Positions 55,389 through 64,000 of a DNA stretch of 64,000 nt are shown one piece after another. The notes beneath the pieces were generated by a model. That model was given only the letters and a program-made list of their open reading frames with translations. It had not been told where the DNA came from and did not search any database. Each line of letters opens with the position of its first letter. Within the stretch, counting starts at the first letter, position 1. The translations under genes were made by a program, and so were the position numbers. The DNA comes from Streptomyces sp. NBC_01116 (lineage in GTDB: Bacteria; Actinomycetota; Actinomycetes; Streptomycetales; Streptomycetaceae), in contig NZ_CP108644.1 of NCBI RefSeq assembly GCF_041435495.1, positions 6,867,501-6,931,500 of the forward strand. Direction: 5' to 3'.

Positions 55389-56663
55389 TCACGCGGCCCT
55401 GGTGTAGGCGCTCCGGACCGCGATGCGGACCTTAGAACCGGCTCCCACGACCCGGTGCACGTATTTACGCAGGGTAAACGCGGGATCGGCGTGTCCGAGG
55501 CGGTCCGCGAGCGTGTACACGTCTACCCCGCCGTTGATCATCATCGACGCGTACAAGTGTCGGAGCGCGTGCATCATCACGTCGCGGGACTTCTCCCAGC
55601 GTCGTCCCTTCGCGTCGGGCTCAAGGGGCTTGATGAGGCCGGCCGACGCCAGGGCCGGCTTCCAGCAGTAGGAGTTGAACCAATTCGACTGAATGGCGGT
55701 CTTCTCCCGAGTGTAGAAGATCAGCCGCACCGTGACCGGGTCGCCGCCTTTGCTGCCCCACGGTCGGGTCACCTCGACCGGCGGGTACTTCTCCATGTGC
55801 TCGCGGAGGGGGATGGCCACGTCGTCGGTCAGTTCGACCCACCGGTCCTTCGGGTCCTCGTCGTCTCCGCCCTTGGGGAGGGCGTATACGAGGAACGAGC
55901 CGTCGTGGACTACTTGCCGTTGCACGTGCACCATGGCGCCGTCCGGATGTGCCCAGTCGATATCTTCTGGTGACAGGCCGAATATCTCTCCTTGCCGAAG
56001 ACCCAGGCCGCGACCACAGTCGACGAGAGCTTTATAGCGGTCTGGAAGTTCGGCACGGATCTTCTCGGTGTCCTCCCATGTCAGGGTCAGCTCTGCCCGG
56101 CCGCCACCTCCTCGCTTCGGCTTGGCGTCCTGCACCGATTTGGCGAGGCACGGATTTTTGTGTATCAGGCTGTCGTCCACGGCCAGGTCAAAGACAGCCC
56201 GAAGATTGTCGAAGACCAGGCGCAGCGTGGAACTTTCGAGCAGCCTGCGACGGTCGTGCAGCCAGTCCAGCAAAGATGAGGCGTTCACGTCCTTTACGCG
56301 CATCTTCCCAACTGCGGTAGGAACGACGTGCAGGAGAACCCGCTCCTTGTGGCGTCGGTAAGTCCGTGGATTCTTGTGTTCGTGCCCCTTGAGCCACGTA
56401 AGGGCGAGTTCACCGACCCTGACCTCACCGGCACGAGGGTTGATGTACGAGCCGTCGTCCACTCCGGACCGCATCTTGGTCTCGTGCTTGCGGGCTTCGA
56501 CCTCGGTGCGGAACAGTTCCGTCTGCTGGACATCTTCCCGGTTGCGCCATCGGGCCTGCCACCGCTTCCCCGTCCCGTGATCCCGCGTCGGGACTTTGCC
56601 GTGTTCCTTGCAGGTCGACTCCCCGTCTTTCGGGCGCGACTTGTGCCAGCGGTCGTACGGCAT
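55389..56663 (-). CDS. int: site-specific tyrosine integrase (second family)
   Basis: A protein of 424 aa starting MPYDRWHKSRPKDGESTCKE; AGGAG lies upstream of that ATG, and longer frames were rejected. The catalytic residues are in place: Arg in GLGLRQGEIFGLSPED, HALRHLYASMM, RLGHADPAFTLRKY with the nucleophile Tyr. The N-terminal half has the arm-binding domain (DDGSYINPRAGEVRVGELAL). Closely similar along its length to the decayed copy at 48.6-49.8 kb. Divergent from its excisionase across about 420 bp. It should be functional. Confidence 0.9.
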   Translation of the reverse strand: MPYDRWHKSRPKDGESTCKEHGKVPTRDHGTGKRWQARWRNREDVQQTELFRTEVEARKHETKMRSGVDDGSYINPRAGEVRVGELALTWLKGHEHKNPRTYRRHKERVLLHVVPTAVGKMRVKDVNASSLLDWLHDRRRLLESSTLRLVFDNLRAVFDLAVDDSLIHKNPCLAKSVQDAKPKRGGGGRAELTLTWEDTEKIRAELPDRYKALVDCGRGLGLRQGEIFGLSPEDIDWAHPDGAMVHVQRQVVHDGSFLVYALPKGGDDEDPKDRWVELTDDVAIPLREHMEKYPPVEVTRPWGSKGGDPVTVRLIFYTREKTAIQSNWFNSYCWKPALASAGLIKPLEPDAKGRRWEKSRDVMMHALRHLYASMMINGGVDVYTLADRLGHADPAFTLRKYVHRVVGAGSKVRIAVRSAYTRAA

Positions 56664-57081
56664 CGACTCAACTCCTAGTTTCCAACGGCCCTTTGAGTCT
56701 ATTTGTGGACTCTTTCTAATCAGGGCCATCGTCGCCGGCGAGATTGTCTGCCCGTTCATCGCGCCCTGAGTGAATTGGATGTTGATCCAGGCGAGCTGAA
56801 GATGTCAAATGCATTCTTGGGGTCTTCGCGACAAAGGGTGCAGAGTGGTAGAGAAGATTTCACCTAGGTGAATGCTCGCTGAGGGTTCGGCGAGCCCTCG
56901 CCGAACCCTCAGCGAAGATTCGCCGGTGTCCTTTGAGAGTTCGCAAGAGTCGTAGGTATTTCGTCGAAAGGCCCTCTGTTTGGTCCGGCCGGAATTTAAT
57001 GCAAACGTTCCGTGCACCACCACGGCGGAATACCGCTCACGTGGTTCTTTCCTGCCTGCTTCGAACCGTTCTGGAGTGCCC
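56664..57081. promoter_or_regulatory. divergent integrase/excisionase control region
   Basis: About 420 bp with no gene, between the two divergent starts. It contains a long inverted repeat around GAGGGTTCGGCGAGC / CTCGCCGAACCCTC (56881-56910), a likely operator or paired terminator. No further elements are recognised. Confidence 0.45.
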
Positions 57082-57315
57082 ATGCGTCGAACCACTGCCC
57101 GCGCGGAAGAAGCCGCTGGCGGCGCGGGGGACCGTTGTCCCTTGATGAGCGCGGAGGAGTTGGCTGACTTTCTGGGCGTACCGCTGAACACGGTCTATAT
57201 ATGGAATCACCGACGCCAGGGGCCGCGAGCCCACAAGGTCGGACGCTATTTGCGCTACCGCTGGCCGGAGGTAGAGGCATGGCTGCAAGCTCAAGCGGTG
57301 AATCGCGCGACCTGA
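57082..57315 (+). CDS. excisionase-like DNA-binding protein
   Basis: A protein of 77 aa (56 from the alternative ATG at 57145). The winged-helix reads MSAEELADFLGVPLNTVYIW, NHRRQGPRAHKVGRYLRYRW, PEVEAWLQ. It pairs with the divergent intact integrase. Confidence 0.82.
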   Translation: MRRTTARAEEAAGGAGDRCPLMSAEELADFLGVPLNTVYIWNHRRQGPRAHKVGRYLRYRWPEVEAWLQAQAVNRAT

Positions 57316-57464
57316 TCGGCCAAGATTGGCTGGCGCCCTTGTCCTTGGTCGGGCGACAGAACCCGGCGTACAGCCCGACTCGTCTGCCCCCACCTGGGCC
57401 TTTGCCTCGGAAAGGGCCTCTGACCTGCGTCGGAGGCCCTTTCCGGTCTTTCAGGGGTGCTGCG

Positions 57465-58339
57465 CTAAGACCCGTCCCGTAACTGCTGGTCAGGGGTGAG
57501 ATGATCTTGCTGTGTCTGGTGTGATCACGGCGTCGCAGCCCTCCTGGATAGGCCCGTTCAGCGGGCTGAGCCCGCGTCAGTTCGGCAAGCTGATCACTGC
57601 GCTCCGGCGGGAAGGTGCGGATCCGGTGCGTAAGGGCCGGCCGTGGAGCCTGCCGCTGGAGGACCGCGTCCTGTTGGTCGCCGCCTACTGGCGGACGAAC
57701 CTGACCCTGCGGCAGCTGGCGCCGCTCTTTGGGGTGTCGAAGTCCGCGGCCGACCGCATCATCGACCACCTCGGGCCATCGCTCGCCCTCCAACAGCGCA
57801 AGCGGTTCCGCAAGGACACCGTGCTGATCGTCGACGGCACCCTGGTCCCCACCCGCGACCACAGCATCGCCGAACAGTCCAAGAACTACCGGTACTCCAC
57901 CAACCACCAGGTCGTCATCGACGCGGACACCCGGCTGGTCGTCGCGGTCGGCCGCCCGTTGCCCGGCAACCGAAACGACTGCAAGGCGTGGGAGCTGTCC
58001 GGCGCGAAGGCCGCCGTCGGCAGGACCACGGTCATCGCCGACGGCGGCTACCGGGGCACCGGCCTGGTCATCCCGCACCGCCGCGAACCCGGCCAGAGCG
58101 AACTGGAGCCATGGAAAGAGGAGCACAACGCCTCGCACCGCAAGGTCCGCGCCCGCGTCGAGCACGCCTTCGCCCGGATGAAGACCTGGAAGATCCTCCG
58201 CGACTGCCGCCTCAAAGGTGACGGCGTCCACCACGCGATGCTCGGCATCGCCCGCCTGCACAACCTCACCCTCGCCGGGTGACGAAGGAACAAGCAGGTC
58301 AGCGAGCACGCCGTAGATCATTTACGGGACAACGCTTAG
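57465..58339 (+). mobile_element. IS5-family insertion sequence
   Basis: About 875 bp. The ends carry imperfect inverted repeats, CTAAG-N4-GTCCCGTAA at the left and its complement at the right. One transposase gene fills it. Inserted about 150 bp past the excisionase gene. Confidence 0.75.
57512..58282 (+). CDS. IS5-family transposase
   Basis: A protein of 256 aa. It has an N-terminal helix-turn-helix (TLRQLAPLFGVSKSAADRII) and a DDE core: VLIVDGTLVP (D), VIADGGYRGTG (D), RARVEHAFARMKTWKI (E). Starts with GTG. It looks intact. Confidence 0.92.
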   Translation: MSGVITASQPSWIGPFSGLSPRQFGKLITALRREGADPVRKGRPWSLPLEDRVLLVAAYWRTNLTLRQLAPLFGVSKSAADRIIDHLGPSLALQQRKRFRKDTVLIVDGTLVPTRDHSIAEQSKNYRYSTNHQVVIDADTRLVVAVGRPLPGNRNDCKAWELSGAKAAVGRTTVIADGGYRGTGLVIPHRREPGQSELEPWKEEHNASHRKVRARVEHAFARMKTWKILRDCRLKGDGVHHAMLGIARLHNLTLAG

Positions 58340-59320
58340 GCAGCGAAAAGTCCCTCGGACAGGGCTGAAAGTCCCTGAAAAATCCCTGGAGCGGAGGGGC
58401 GGATGACGCCTCTGAGCTGGTCGGGGGTGATGTGAAATCACGCTGTCGCTCCCTCCCTCAGTCTGTCACTGCCGTGAGGTGGGGGATGGCCTGCGGCGGA
58501 GTGACTGTGGTCTGGGCATGGTGCCGACCAGTCCCCCTGGGCACCTTCTGGTACCAGCAGACCGGAGACGAGGTCCCACGGTCGGTGATGGGCGAACTAC
58601 ACGACGCGGTACTCGACGCACAGCAGCAGAACCGGTGACAACCAACCGCGCTGTTCCCGTACCTCTGCGACGGAGGGCGGAATCAGACGGAAGCCGCCTG
58701 CGCTTTCACTGAAATGCGAAACACCGATCAAGCGAGTCGCGTTCGAAGCCAGATACGAGCAGCGGGTCCGTACGTGGCGGCAGAGGGAACGAGCATGCAG
58801 GTGATGCTCGTGCCAGCAGGTTCGCTCCACTGGGACGACGGTGAGGACGGGACGAGCGTTGCGCCGGCCGGTGCAGGCAAGCACTCTTTCAGCGCCGGAG
58901 GGCACGACCCAGGGAGGGAAGGTCGGGCGGGCGAGCTCACCGGCCGACTGAAAACGTCACGCCGATCCGACCGCGACTCGAACCGTGAGACCGCGTACAC
59001 CCTCCCCGGGCCCAGCGCCTGGCTTGTGCTCGCCGATGACTGGCTTGTGCTCGCCGATGAACTGAGCGCGGTTGGCGCACTGAGCACCTCCGAGACGATG
59101 CCTTCAACGGGCCGTTCCTCCGGTCCACGGCTGTTCGCCTGCAGCCCCAGGCCCAGCGCATTCTCTGTCGGTCAAGGGCGCGTGCACGAATTCGTCTGGG
59201 CGCACGGGGCGGTGTGACGTCTGGAGAAGACGGCGTGAGCCCGGTTTCGGAAAGAAGAAGATCTTCGGCGGCTTCTGATGAAGAATCGGCGGCAGAGACA
59301 CCGCTACGGAGGAACCAGTC
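58340..59320. other. gene-poor stretch with a 21-bp tandem repeat
   Basis: No convincing gene. A sequence like the arm motif (AAGTCCCTG, then AATCCCTGG) appears at about 58368-58389. A 21-bp unit is repeated twice in tandem at 59019-59039 and 59040-59060. Possible short reading frames here have poor codon use and no family match. Confidence 0.4.
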
Positions 59321-60148
59321 GTGAACGTGATGCGCTTCGACACTGGCGCCGGGGACTTCGCCCTCAGCATCCAAGAGGAGAGCGTGCAGCTTCTCCGGGG
59401 CATGGGCACGATCTGCCTCCAGATGGGCCTGAAGGTGAAGGCGCCGGATCCCACCACGGAGGGCCGCAGGCTCTTGGCGTTGCAGGTCGATCTCTACGGC
59501 ACCGGACAGCCGTACCAGCGAACGCTCATCGGGCGGGTGACGGAGATGCTCCCGTTCAGCCCCAAGATCGGCGCCGCGAGCACGGTCCTGAAGTTCCTCC
59601 TCACCCCGGCCCAACTCCACGCCGTCAACGAGGCTCGCCTTGGTGGAGATCTACGGATGGAGCTGGAAATCACCGGCACGCTTCCTCAGGCTGCCGGCTA
59701 CCCCGGGAGCACGACGGAGGTATTGCATTTCAGCGTTGCCAAGAGCCGCTGGATCGATCAGATCAACGCACTCGGTCCTTCCGTCGCCTTCGAGATGCAG
59801 GTCCCGTTCCCTCTTCAGGACGACCCCCGCGCGGAGCCGGCCCAGCGTCTGCGTGCCGCGCAGCGTCGGCTCCTGGAGGACGACATCGACGGCGCGATTC
59901 TGGAAGCCCGCAGGGCCCTGGAGTGGATCCGGCTTCACAGCGGATGGACCTGGCCTCTCAATAAAGATCCCCGCCAGCGCGGCAAGGACGAGCGGTGGGC
60001 GGCGATCCGCGTGGCCGTGGAGGACCAGACCAGTGGATCGGTGCATGAGGACGAGGTCACGAAGACGTTCACGTACAGCCGGGACGAGGCCAAGGCGCTG
60101 ATCGCCATTGCCGCCGCGCTGCTGACAGTGGTGGACAAGCCCGTCTGA
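59321..60148 (+). CDS. hypothetical protein paired with an AlbA_2 protein
   Basis: A protein of 275 aa; GTG start with GGAGG seven bases upstream. The first 170 residues are beta-rich (VKAPDPTTEGRRLLALQVDL, YQRTLIGRVTEMLPFSPKIG). The rest is helical, with RLLEDDIDGAILEARRALEW and a late FTYSRDEAKALIAIAAAL. No family is recognised. It ends about 35 bp before the AlbA_2 gene on the same strand, so they are probably one operon. Confidence 0.68.
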   Translation: MNVMRFDTGAGDFALSIQEESVQLLRGMGTICLQMGLKVKAPDPTTEGRRLLALQVDLYGTGQPYQRTLIGRVTEMLPFSPKIGAASTVLKFLLTPAQLHAVNEARLGGDLRMELEITGTLPQAAGYPGSTTEVLHFSVAKSRWIDQINALGPSVAFEMQVPFPLQDDPRAEPAQRLRAAQRRLLEDDIDGAILEARRALEWIRLHSGWTWPLNKDPRQRGKDERWAAIRVAVEDQTSGSVHEDEVTKTFTYSRDEAKALIAIAAALLTVVDKPV

Positions 60149-60182
60149 GTCGTTGGACTCGGGGTGACAGTAGAGTCTGTAC

Positions 60183-61553
60183 ATGGTGACGCGACTGGGC
60201 AGGATCGAAGCCCTGCTGGGCCAGCGGCTCGATGAACTGGACTACCAAAGCATCGCTGAGCTTGTGGGCACTCCTGAAGCAGCCGAGGGCGAAGACCTCG
60301 ACTACAAGCAGGCGCACTACAGCCAGGACGAGCGGGGTCGCGAGGAGCTGGCCAAGGACATCGCTGCTTTCGCCAATCACACAGGCGGGCTCCTCGTCAT
60401 CGGGATGGCGGAGAGCAGAGGCGTGCCCAGTCGGGTGTTCGACGTTGACTTGGACGATGCTCGACTACGCCATATCCGACAGGTCATCGTGGCCAATACG
60501 GCGCCGCCTGTTCCCTACGAGCCCATCCCTGTCCACAACCCCGACGCACCGGGCAACGGCTTCCTGCTGCTGGCCGTGCCACGCAGTCCCGCTGGCCCGC
60601 ACGCCGTGACAGCCCCCGCGAGCAAGTCGTCCAGAGACGTTCTGCGCTACCCCCGGCGCGGTGGCAGCAGAACCGAGTGGCTGACTGAAACCGACGTCGC
60701 CACCGCCTACCGCGCACGTTTCACCGCAGCGGCCGAGCGCGGACAGCGCCTCGCCGACATCGAAGAGGACCTGGTCGACGCCCTGGCGGCTCGCACCACA
60801 CCGCATGTGATTGTCACTGTGGTTCCCGAGCAGCCCGGCGACATGGTGATCGATTCCGCGCGATTCACCCGCTACCAGCGAGAGCTCCTTGGCACTCAGC
60901 TCTACCTCGGGCAGCCAGCCAGCAACTTCGGTCGGGTGAACGTCGGTCCGCGGCGGCTGATCGTGACAGATGGGGGCGGCAGGTACTCCGCGCGCGCCGA
61001 GCTGCACCGCGACGGCAGCGCCACCATTGCGCTGCCCTTGAATGGGCGGATCCATGTGGGCGACTACGAGGAAGCCCAACTCCACACCGCGGAGCCCGGA
61101 GACGTCGTGTATCCGTTGCTGTGCGCCCTGCCTTTCTTGGCAGCCCACGCACGCGACCGGGCAGCCGCCAGCGGTCTCGCACAAGCCAACGTCACTCTGG
61201 TGGCTGACATGGCCGCACATCCGACGCAGGCCCGGGTAATCGATCTCGACCGGCCAGACATCGTGCCTTTCCGTGTTGACCGGGTCGATCCGGCGACAGG
61301 GCGGCCGCGGCCACTGACGGCTGAGTACTACCCGCACGCTACGGCAGAAGCCGGCGTCCTCCTTGACGACCTAGCTGACTGCGAGCGCGGTCTCCTGCAA
61401 GCCACCGCCGTCCTCGCCGACGAACTTTTGCAGACCTATGGCTATCCCGAGACCGGGCTCATTACCCGCGCAGGGGAGCTCAACCCCACCGGCTTCTCAG
61501 AGCGCACCTCAGGGGCCGTCACCGAATGGGCACAGCAGCGCGGTTTGCTGTGA
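60183..61553 (+). CDS. AlbA_2/Schlafen-type DNA-binding-domain protein
   Basis: A protein of 456 aa. Residues 36-75 carry the AlbA_2 signature: EDLDYKQAHY, then ELAKDIAAFANHTGGLLVIG. Further on (150-185) is LRYPRRGGSRTEWLTETDVA, typical of this domain. The remainder (LIVTDGGGRYSARAELHRDG, PFLAAHARDRAA) is unassigned. AlbA_2/Schlafen domains bind nucleic acid, and some relatives cleave RNA or act in phage defence; which applies here is not known. A good terminator follows the gene. Confidence 0.75.
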   Translation: MVTRLGRIEALLGQRLDELDYQSIAELVGTPEAAEGEDLDYKQAHYSQDERGREELAKDIAAFANHTGGLLVIGMAESRGVPSRVFDVDLDDARLRHIRQVIVANTAPPVPYEPIPVHNPDAPGNGFLLLAVPRSPAGPHAVTAPASKSSRDVLRYPRRGGSRTEWLTETDVATAYRARFTAAAERGQRLADIEEDLVDALAARTTPHVIVTVVPEQPGDMVIDSARFTRYQRELLGTQLYLGQPASNFGRVNVGPRRLIVTDGGGRYSARAELHRDGSATIALPLNGRIHVGDYEEAQLHTAEPGDVVYPLLCALPFLAAHARDRAAASGLAQANVTLVADMAAHPTQARVIDLDRPDIVPFRVDRVDPATGRPRPLTAEYYPHATAEAGVLLDDLADCERGLLQATAVLADELLQTYGYPETGLITRAGELNPTGFSERTSGAVTEWAQQRGLL

Positions 61554-61566
61554 CCAACAAAAGTTG

Positions 61567-61604
61567 GAGCCCCAGTCAGCTTCGCTCTGACCGGGGCTCT
61601 TTTT
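61567..61604 (+). terminator. intrinsic terminator of the two-gene unit
   Basis: GAGCCCC and GGGGCTC stems, with an inner GTCAG/CTGAC extension, are followed by a run of five T. It starts 13 bases past the AlbA_2 stop codon. Confidence 0.8.
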
Positions 61605-61659
61605 CCGTTCACCGTCAGGCGGAACGATGCTGCTGTGATGGGTCGTTTCTGTGCGGCGG

Positions 61660-61870
61660 CGCCATCCTCGGCAGCAGAGGAGGCGTGTCTGCCTTCGGCG
61701 CTAACATCACGGACAGCCGCCAGGGGATTACGGGCGTGCGGTACGAGCTGCACGACCTTCTCGGCGACGTTGCGAGCGAGGTCGTCGAGGACGGACTGGT
61801 AGATGGCTCGCGTGATCCGGGTCTCGGAGTGGCCGAGAGTCTCCGAGACGACCTTGATGTCGACGGGACT
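61660..61870 (-). pseudogene. C-terminal scrap of a tyrosine integrase
   Basis: The minus frame reads PVDIKVVSETLGHSETRITR, AIYQSVLDDLARNVAEKVVQ, the last part of a tyrosine recombinase with the GHS motif and the nucleophile Tyr. Upstream of this the gene is missing and the frame begins in unrelated sequence. Confidence 0.75.
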
Positions 61871-61988
61871 CGCCAAACAGGGCGAGTACCCGGTCAAGGT
61901 GCTGCGCCTCGGCAACGCCTACCGGGTGGTGACGGCTGACCTGTTGAAGCTGCTTGGTCTGGAGCGCCGGCAGCCCGGCGGAGACTAG
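61865..61988 (+). pseudogene. C-terminal scrap of an excisionase
   Basis: GLAKQGEYPVKVLRLGNAYR, VVTADLLKLLGLE is the second half of a pSAM2-like Xis. The first helix is gone. It abuts the integrase scrap head to head, so both 5' ends and the control region were lost in one deletion. Confidence 0.65.
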
Positions 61989-62052
61989 GTGCATTTCCAG
62001 CGGCGCCTCTCCAGGGTGAGGACCGCCTTGGCGGTTGACGTCATGTGGCTGG

Positions 62053-62334
62053 GCCTAATTCGGGAGCTGCGGGAGACGCGCCAGGACGGATCTTGAGCAG
62101 GCCGAAGGCCTGCGCGGCCAGGAGGCCGATCACCGCGGTGGTGTAGGCGTGTGCCGTGCCGACCGAGATCTCGAAGCCAGCGGCTACCTGAGCCATGGTG
62201 TCGTGCTTATGCAGGTGCACCAGAGCGACGAGCGCGCGTTGGCGCGGCGGGAGCTTGCAGCGGCGATCACCCTCGCGGGCGACGATGAGGGCCTTAATTA
62301 ACCCTGATCTCGAATGACCGTCAAAGCGGATCAA
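62053..62334 (-). pseudogene. N-terminal fragment of an IS5-type transposase
   Basis: KLPPRQRALVALVHLHKHDT, MAQVAAGFEISVGTAHAYTT is the helix-turn-helix start of an IS5-type transposase. The DDE core is missing and the fragment ends at an unrelated sequence. Confidence 0.7.
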
Positions 62335-62367
62335 GCCCAGACCCTGGAGGTTCCCTGAATCCGAGGA

Positions 62368-62859
62368 TCAGAGGAGGTGCCGGTTCGGCGCCTGTGCAGC
62401 GTTTGCGTACTCAGGCAGTGCAAGAACTGTGACGCCGGCGTCTTCGAGGGTCTCGGTGCCATCGGCGCCGACGACGAACGTATCCGGTTCGCTCCAAGCG
62501 GTGACGACGCGGCGGAGGCCCACGTCGCGGATGAGCTGGGCGCAGGGGCGAGGTCGGGATGCCCGTCTGGCGCATGGCTCCAAAGAGCTGTAGATCGTGG
62601 CGGTGGCGAGCCGGGCGTCCTCGGCGGGGAGCTTGGCGAGGGCCCCTTCCTCTGCGTGGTCGTGGGGGTCGCTCTCACGGGAGTAGCCGCGGGCGAGCTC
62701 GGTCCCGTCGGCCGCGACGATGACCGCCCCCACGCTGAAGGCGGTCTCCGAAGGTGGGCAGAGGGCGGCCAGCTCACAGGCGAGGGTGAGCCAGTTCCGG
62801 TCTGCGCTGTTGGGCTCGCGGCCGGTGCCGGGGGCGCCGGCTGAAGAGGTGATGCTCAT
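62368..62859 (-). CDS. RibD-like pyrimidine/nucleotide deaminase
   Basis: A protein of 163 aa. Zinc-dependent cytidine-deaminase fold: HAEEGAL supplies the His-Ala-Glu motif (68-70) and EPCARRASRPRPC (C96, C106) the two Cys ligands. The C-x9-C spacing is one longer than in RibD. The start overlaps the reductase stop by ATGA. It probably deaminates a pyrimidine or a riboflavin-type intermediate. The substrate is unknown. Confidence 0.8.
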   Translation of the reverse strand: MSITSSAGAPGTGREPNSADRNWLTLACELAALCPPSETAFSVGAVIVAADGTELARGYSRESDPHDHAEEGALAKLPAEDARLATATIYSSLEPCARRASRPRPCAQLIRDVGLRRVVTAWSEPDTFVVGADGTETLEDAGVTVLALPEYANAAQAPNRHLL

Positions 62860-63554
62860 CGGGGCTCCGTCGAGGTGTCCTTGGGGGCGTACCTCAGGAG
62901 TACCACGTCACCGATCTGGCGGGTCTCCAGGAGCCGGAGGCGGGCGGCCGGGCCGCCGGGGTAGCTCGCGGGGCCGAGCATCCTTACCGCATCGGACTGG
63001 CCGACCAGGAGCGGGGCGATGACGAGTTGGAGTTCGTCGGCAAGAGCGGCTTCGAGGAGCTGTGTGTGAACGGTGCCACCCCCTTCGACCATGAGCCGCT
63101 TGACGGCGTACTCGTCACCGAGGATGTCGAGCGCGGCCGGCCATACGGCCTCGGCGGGGACGCTCTGAACGGTAGCCAGGTCACCGAGGTTGGCGCGAGC
63201 CTTCGCGGTGGCCTCGTGGCCCACGGCCAGGACGAGCTTGTCTCCGCCGTGGTGCCAGAACTTCCAGCCGGGGTCGAGATTGCCCGTTCCTGTGATGGTG
63301 ACCTTCAGCGGGTACTCCGGCTCACCGGCGGCGACCCGGGACGCCCTGCGTTCCGTCGAGTTGACGAGGAGTCGGGGGTTGTCGGCGCGGAGTGTGCCGG
63401 CGCCAACAAGGATCGCGTCGACACTGGCTCGTACGGAGTCGACGCGCTCGAAGTCCTCCTTGTTGGAGAGCAGGAGCCGGTCCTCGCCCGGGCGGGTGTC
63501 GAGGTGGCCGTCGATCGATACAGCTGCGGACAGCAGGACGTACGGGCGGGGCAC
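62856..63554 (-). CDS. RibD C-terminal/dihydrofolate-reductase-like reductase
   Basis: A protein of 232 aa. VLLSAAVSIDGHLDTRPGED, ILVGAGTLRADNPRLLV and VKRLMVEGGGTVHTQLLEAA match the RibD reductase domain (pyridine-nucleotide-dependent). Together with the next gene it forms a split RibD, which performs deamination and reduction of a pyrimidine intermediate. The absence of other rib genes suggests a specialised pathway. Confidence 0.85.
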   Translation of the reverse strand: MPRPYVLLSAAVSIDGHLDTRPGEDRLLLSNKEDFERVDSVRASVDAILVGAGTLRADNPRLLVNSTERRASRVAAGEPEYPLKVTITGTGNLDPGWKFWHHGGDKLVLAVGHEATAKARANLGDLATVQSVPAEAVWPAALDILGDEYAVKRLMVEGGGTVHTQLLEAALADELQLVIAPLLVGQSDAVRMLGPASYPGGPAARLRLLETRQIGDVVLLRYAPKDTSTEPR

Positions 63555-63583
63555 GGTATCTCCAGGCGGTGTACGCGGGTGAG

Positions 63584-64000
63584 TCAGGCGGGATGCAGAA
63601 CGATGCGGTCGAGTGAGGCGCGGAACTCGGCGACGCCGTCCTCACCGGTTGCGGGGGCCAGTGCCTGGTCGAGCCGGTCGAGCTGTCCGAAAATGCGGGC
63701 AGATCCGGTCTCGGCGGCGATCCCGACGGCCTGCCCACCGATTCGGGCAGCGAGGGTCACGTTGCCTGTGCCCGCATGGGCACGTGCAGCGCGAGCGAGG
63801 TAGACACCGCGGTCCCGGCGATATGCGGACGGAAGCACTGCGAGGGCGCTGTCGAAGCCTGCCGCGGCCTGCTCATACTCGCCGAGTGCGGCGAGGGAGC
63901 GAGCTCGGGCGGTGCTGATGTACGCCGCATCGAGCCAGGAACCCCAGACACCGTCGGAGCCCGCGCGCCCGAGAAGAGCAAGCGCGGTGTCGTAAGCCCT
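63584..64000 (-). CDS. TPR-containing regulator, C-terminal part (5' end off the right edge)
   Basis: 139 codons are visible: AAYISTARARSLAALGEYEQ, AGFDSALAVLPSAYRRDRGV, YLARAARAHAGTGNVTLAAR. These are helical TPR-like repeats with a C-terminal cap. This is the usual tail of Streptomyces XRE-TPR regulators that stand upstream of RibD-like pairs. The DNA-binding part is outside the window. 29 bp separate it from the reductase on the same strand. Confidence 0.7.
   Translation of the reverse strand, partial: RAYDTALALLGRAGSDGVWGSWLDAAYISTARARSLAALGEYEQAAAGFDSALAVLPSAYRRDRGVYLARAARAHAGTGNVTLAARIGGQAVGIAAETGSARIFGQLDRLDQALAPATGEDGVAEFRASLDRIVLHPA

Noticed and set aside
58714..59217. 167-codon plus-strand frame containing the 21-bp tandem repeat
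   Set aside because: Irregular codon use and no domain; the repeat simply keeps the frame open.
1..64000. tRNA genes as integration targets and CRISPR arrays
   Set aside because: No cloverleaf-like sequence was recognised at the att sites and no regularly spaced repeats were seen. A dedicated tRNA scan was not possible here.

Overview
This is high-GC actinobacterial DNA with the codon use of a Streptomyces chromosome. Streptomyces-type families support this: SpoIIE-type phosphatase, DUF397, pSAM2-like integrase/excisionase pairs, PglW/X/Y/Z, and a TPR regulator next to a split RibD pair. The window is a mosaic of chromosomal edges and stacked mobile islands. No tRNA, rRNA or CRISPR array was recognised.

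Layout. (1) 1-3.7 kb is probably core: the 5' end of a PelF/DUF3492-like glycosyltransferase, an Agd3-like secreted carbohydrate deacetylase and a small secreted protein. (2) About 4.25-19.7 kb is island 1, bounded by a perfect 23-bp direct repeat (4255 and 19681). It carries DUF4839, an endonuclease III-like HhH-GPD protein, a Cys-cluster protein, an IS5-type transposase relic split by an IS110 element, an EVE/PUA-like protein, a possible UDG-fold protein, an IS3 copy, a large adenine methyltransferase with a HEPN-like tail, a divergent membrane protein and a decayed SpoIIE phosphatase. It has no integrase left. (3) About 19.7-48.47 kb is island 2, which shares the same att core and has its own integrase and excisionase at the right end. 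Its cargo is a complete type 2 BREX (Pgl, phage growth limitation) locus on the minus strand, in the order pglW, three-gene insert, pglX, (HATPase/DUF397 pair), pglY, pglZ, brxD, brxHI. (4) About 48.5-57.3 kb holds two related integrase/excisionase ends, one dead and one intact. Between them lie a pentapeptide-like membrane protein, IS5 and IS21 relics and a DUF6615 protein. A 16-bp repeat lies just past the 3' end of each integrase. (5) 57.3-64 kb contains an intact IS5-family copy, a two-gene unit with an AlbA_2/Schlafen-type protein, relics of another integrase/excisionase and a transposase, then a split RibD-like deaminase/reductase pair downstream of a TPR regulator that runs off the window.

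How the genes work together. The pglW-to-brxHI block is tightly packed. ATGA stop/start overlaps join pglY-pglZ-brxD-brxHI, so these should be co-translated: kinase/NERD sensor (PglW), adenine methyltransferase (PglX), P-loop ATPase (PglY), alkaline-phosphatase-fold protein (PglZ), ATP-binding BrxD and helicase BrxHI. Between pglW and pglX sits a second ATGA-coupled set that is not part of the canonical system: a HEPN-like protein, a ParA/MinD-like ATPase with the variant KGGVGR P-loop, and another P-loop ATPase. I regard this nested module and the methyltransferase-HEPN fusion of island 1 (with its divergent membrane partner) as the best candidates for under-described anti-phage systems here.
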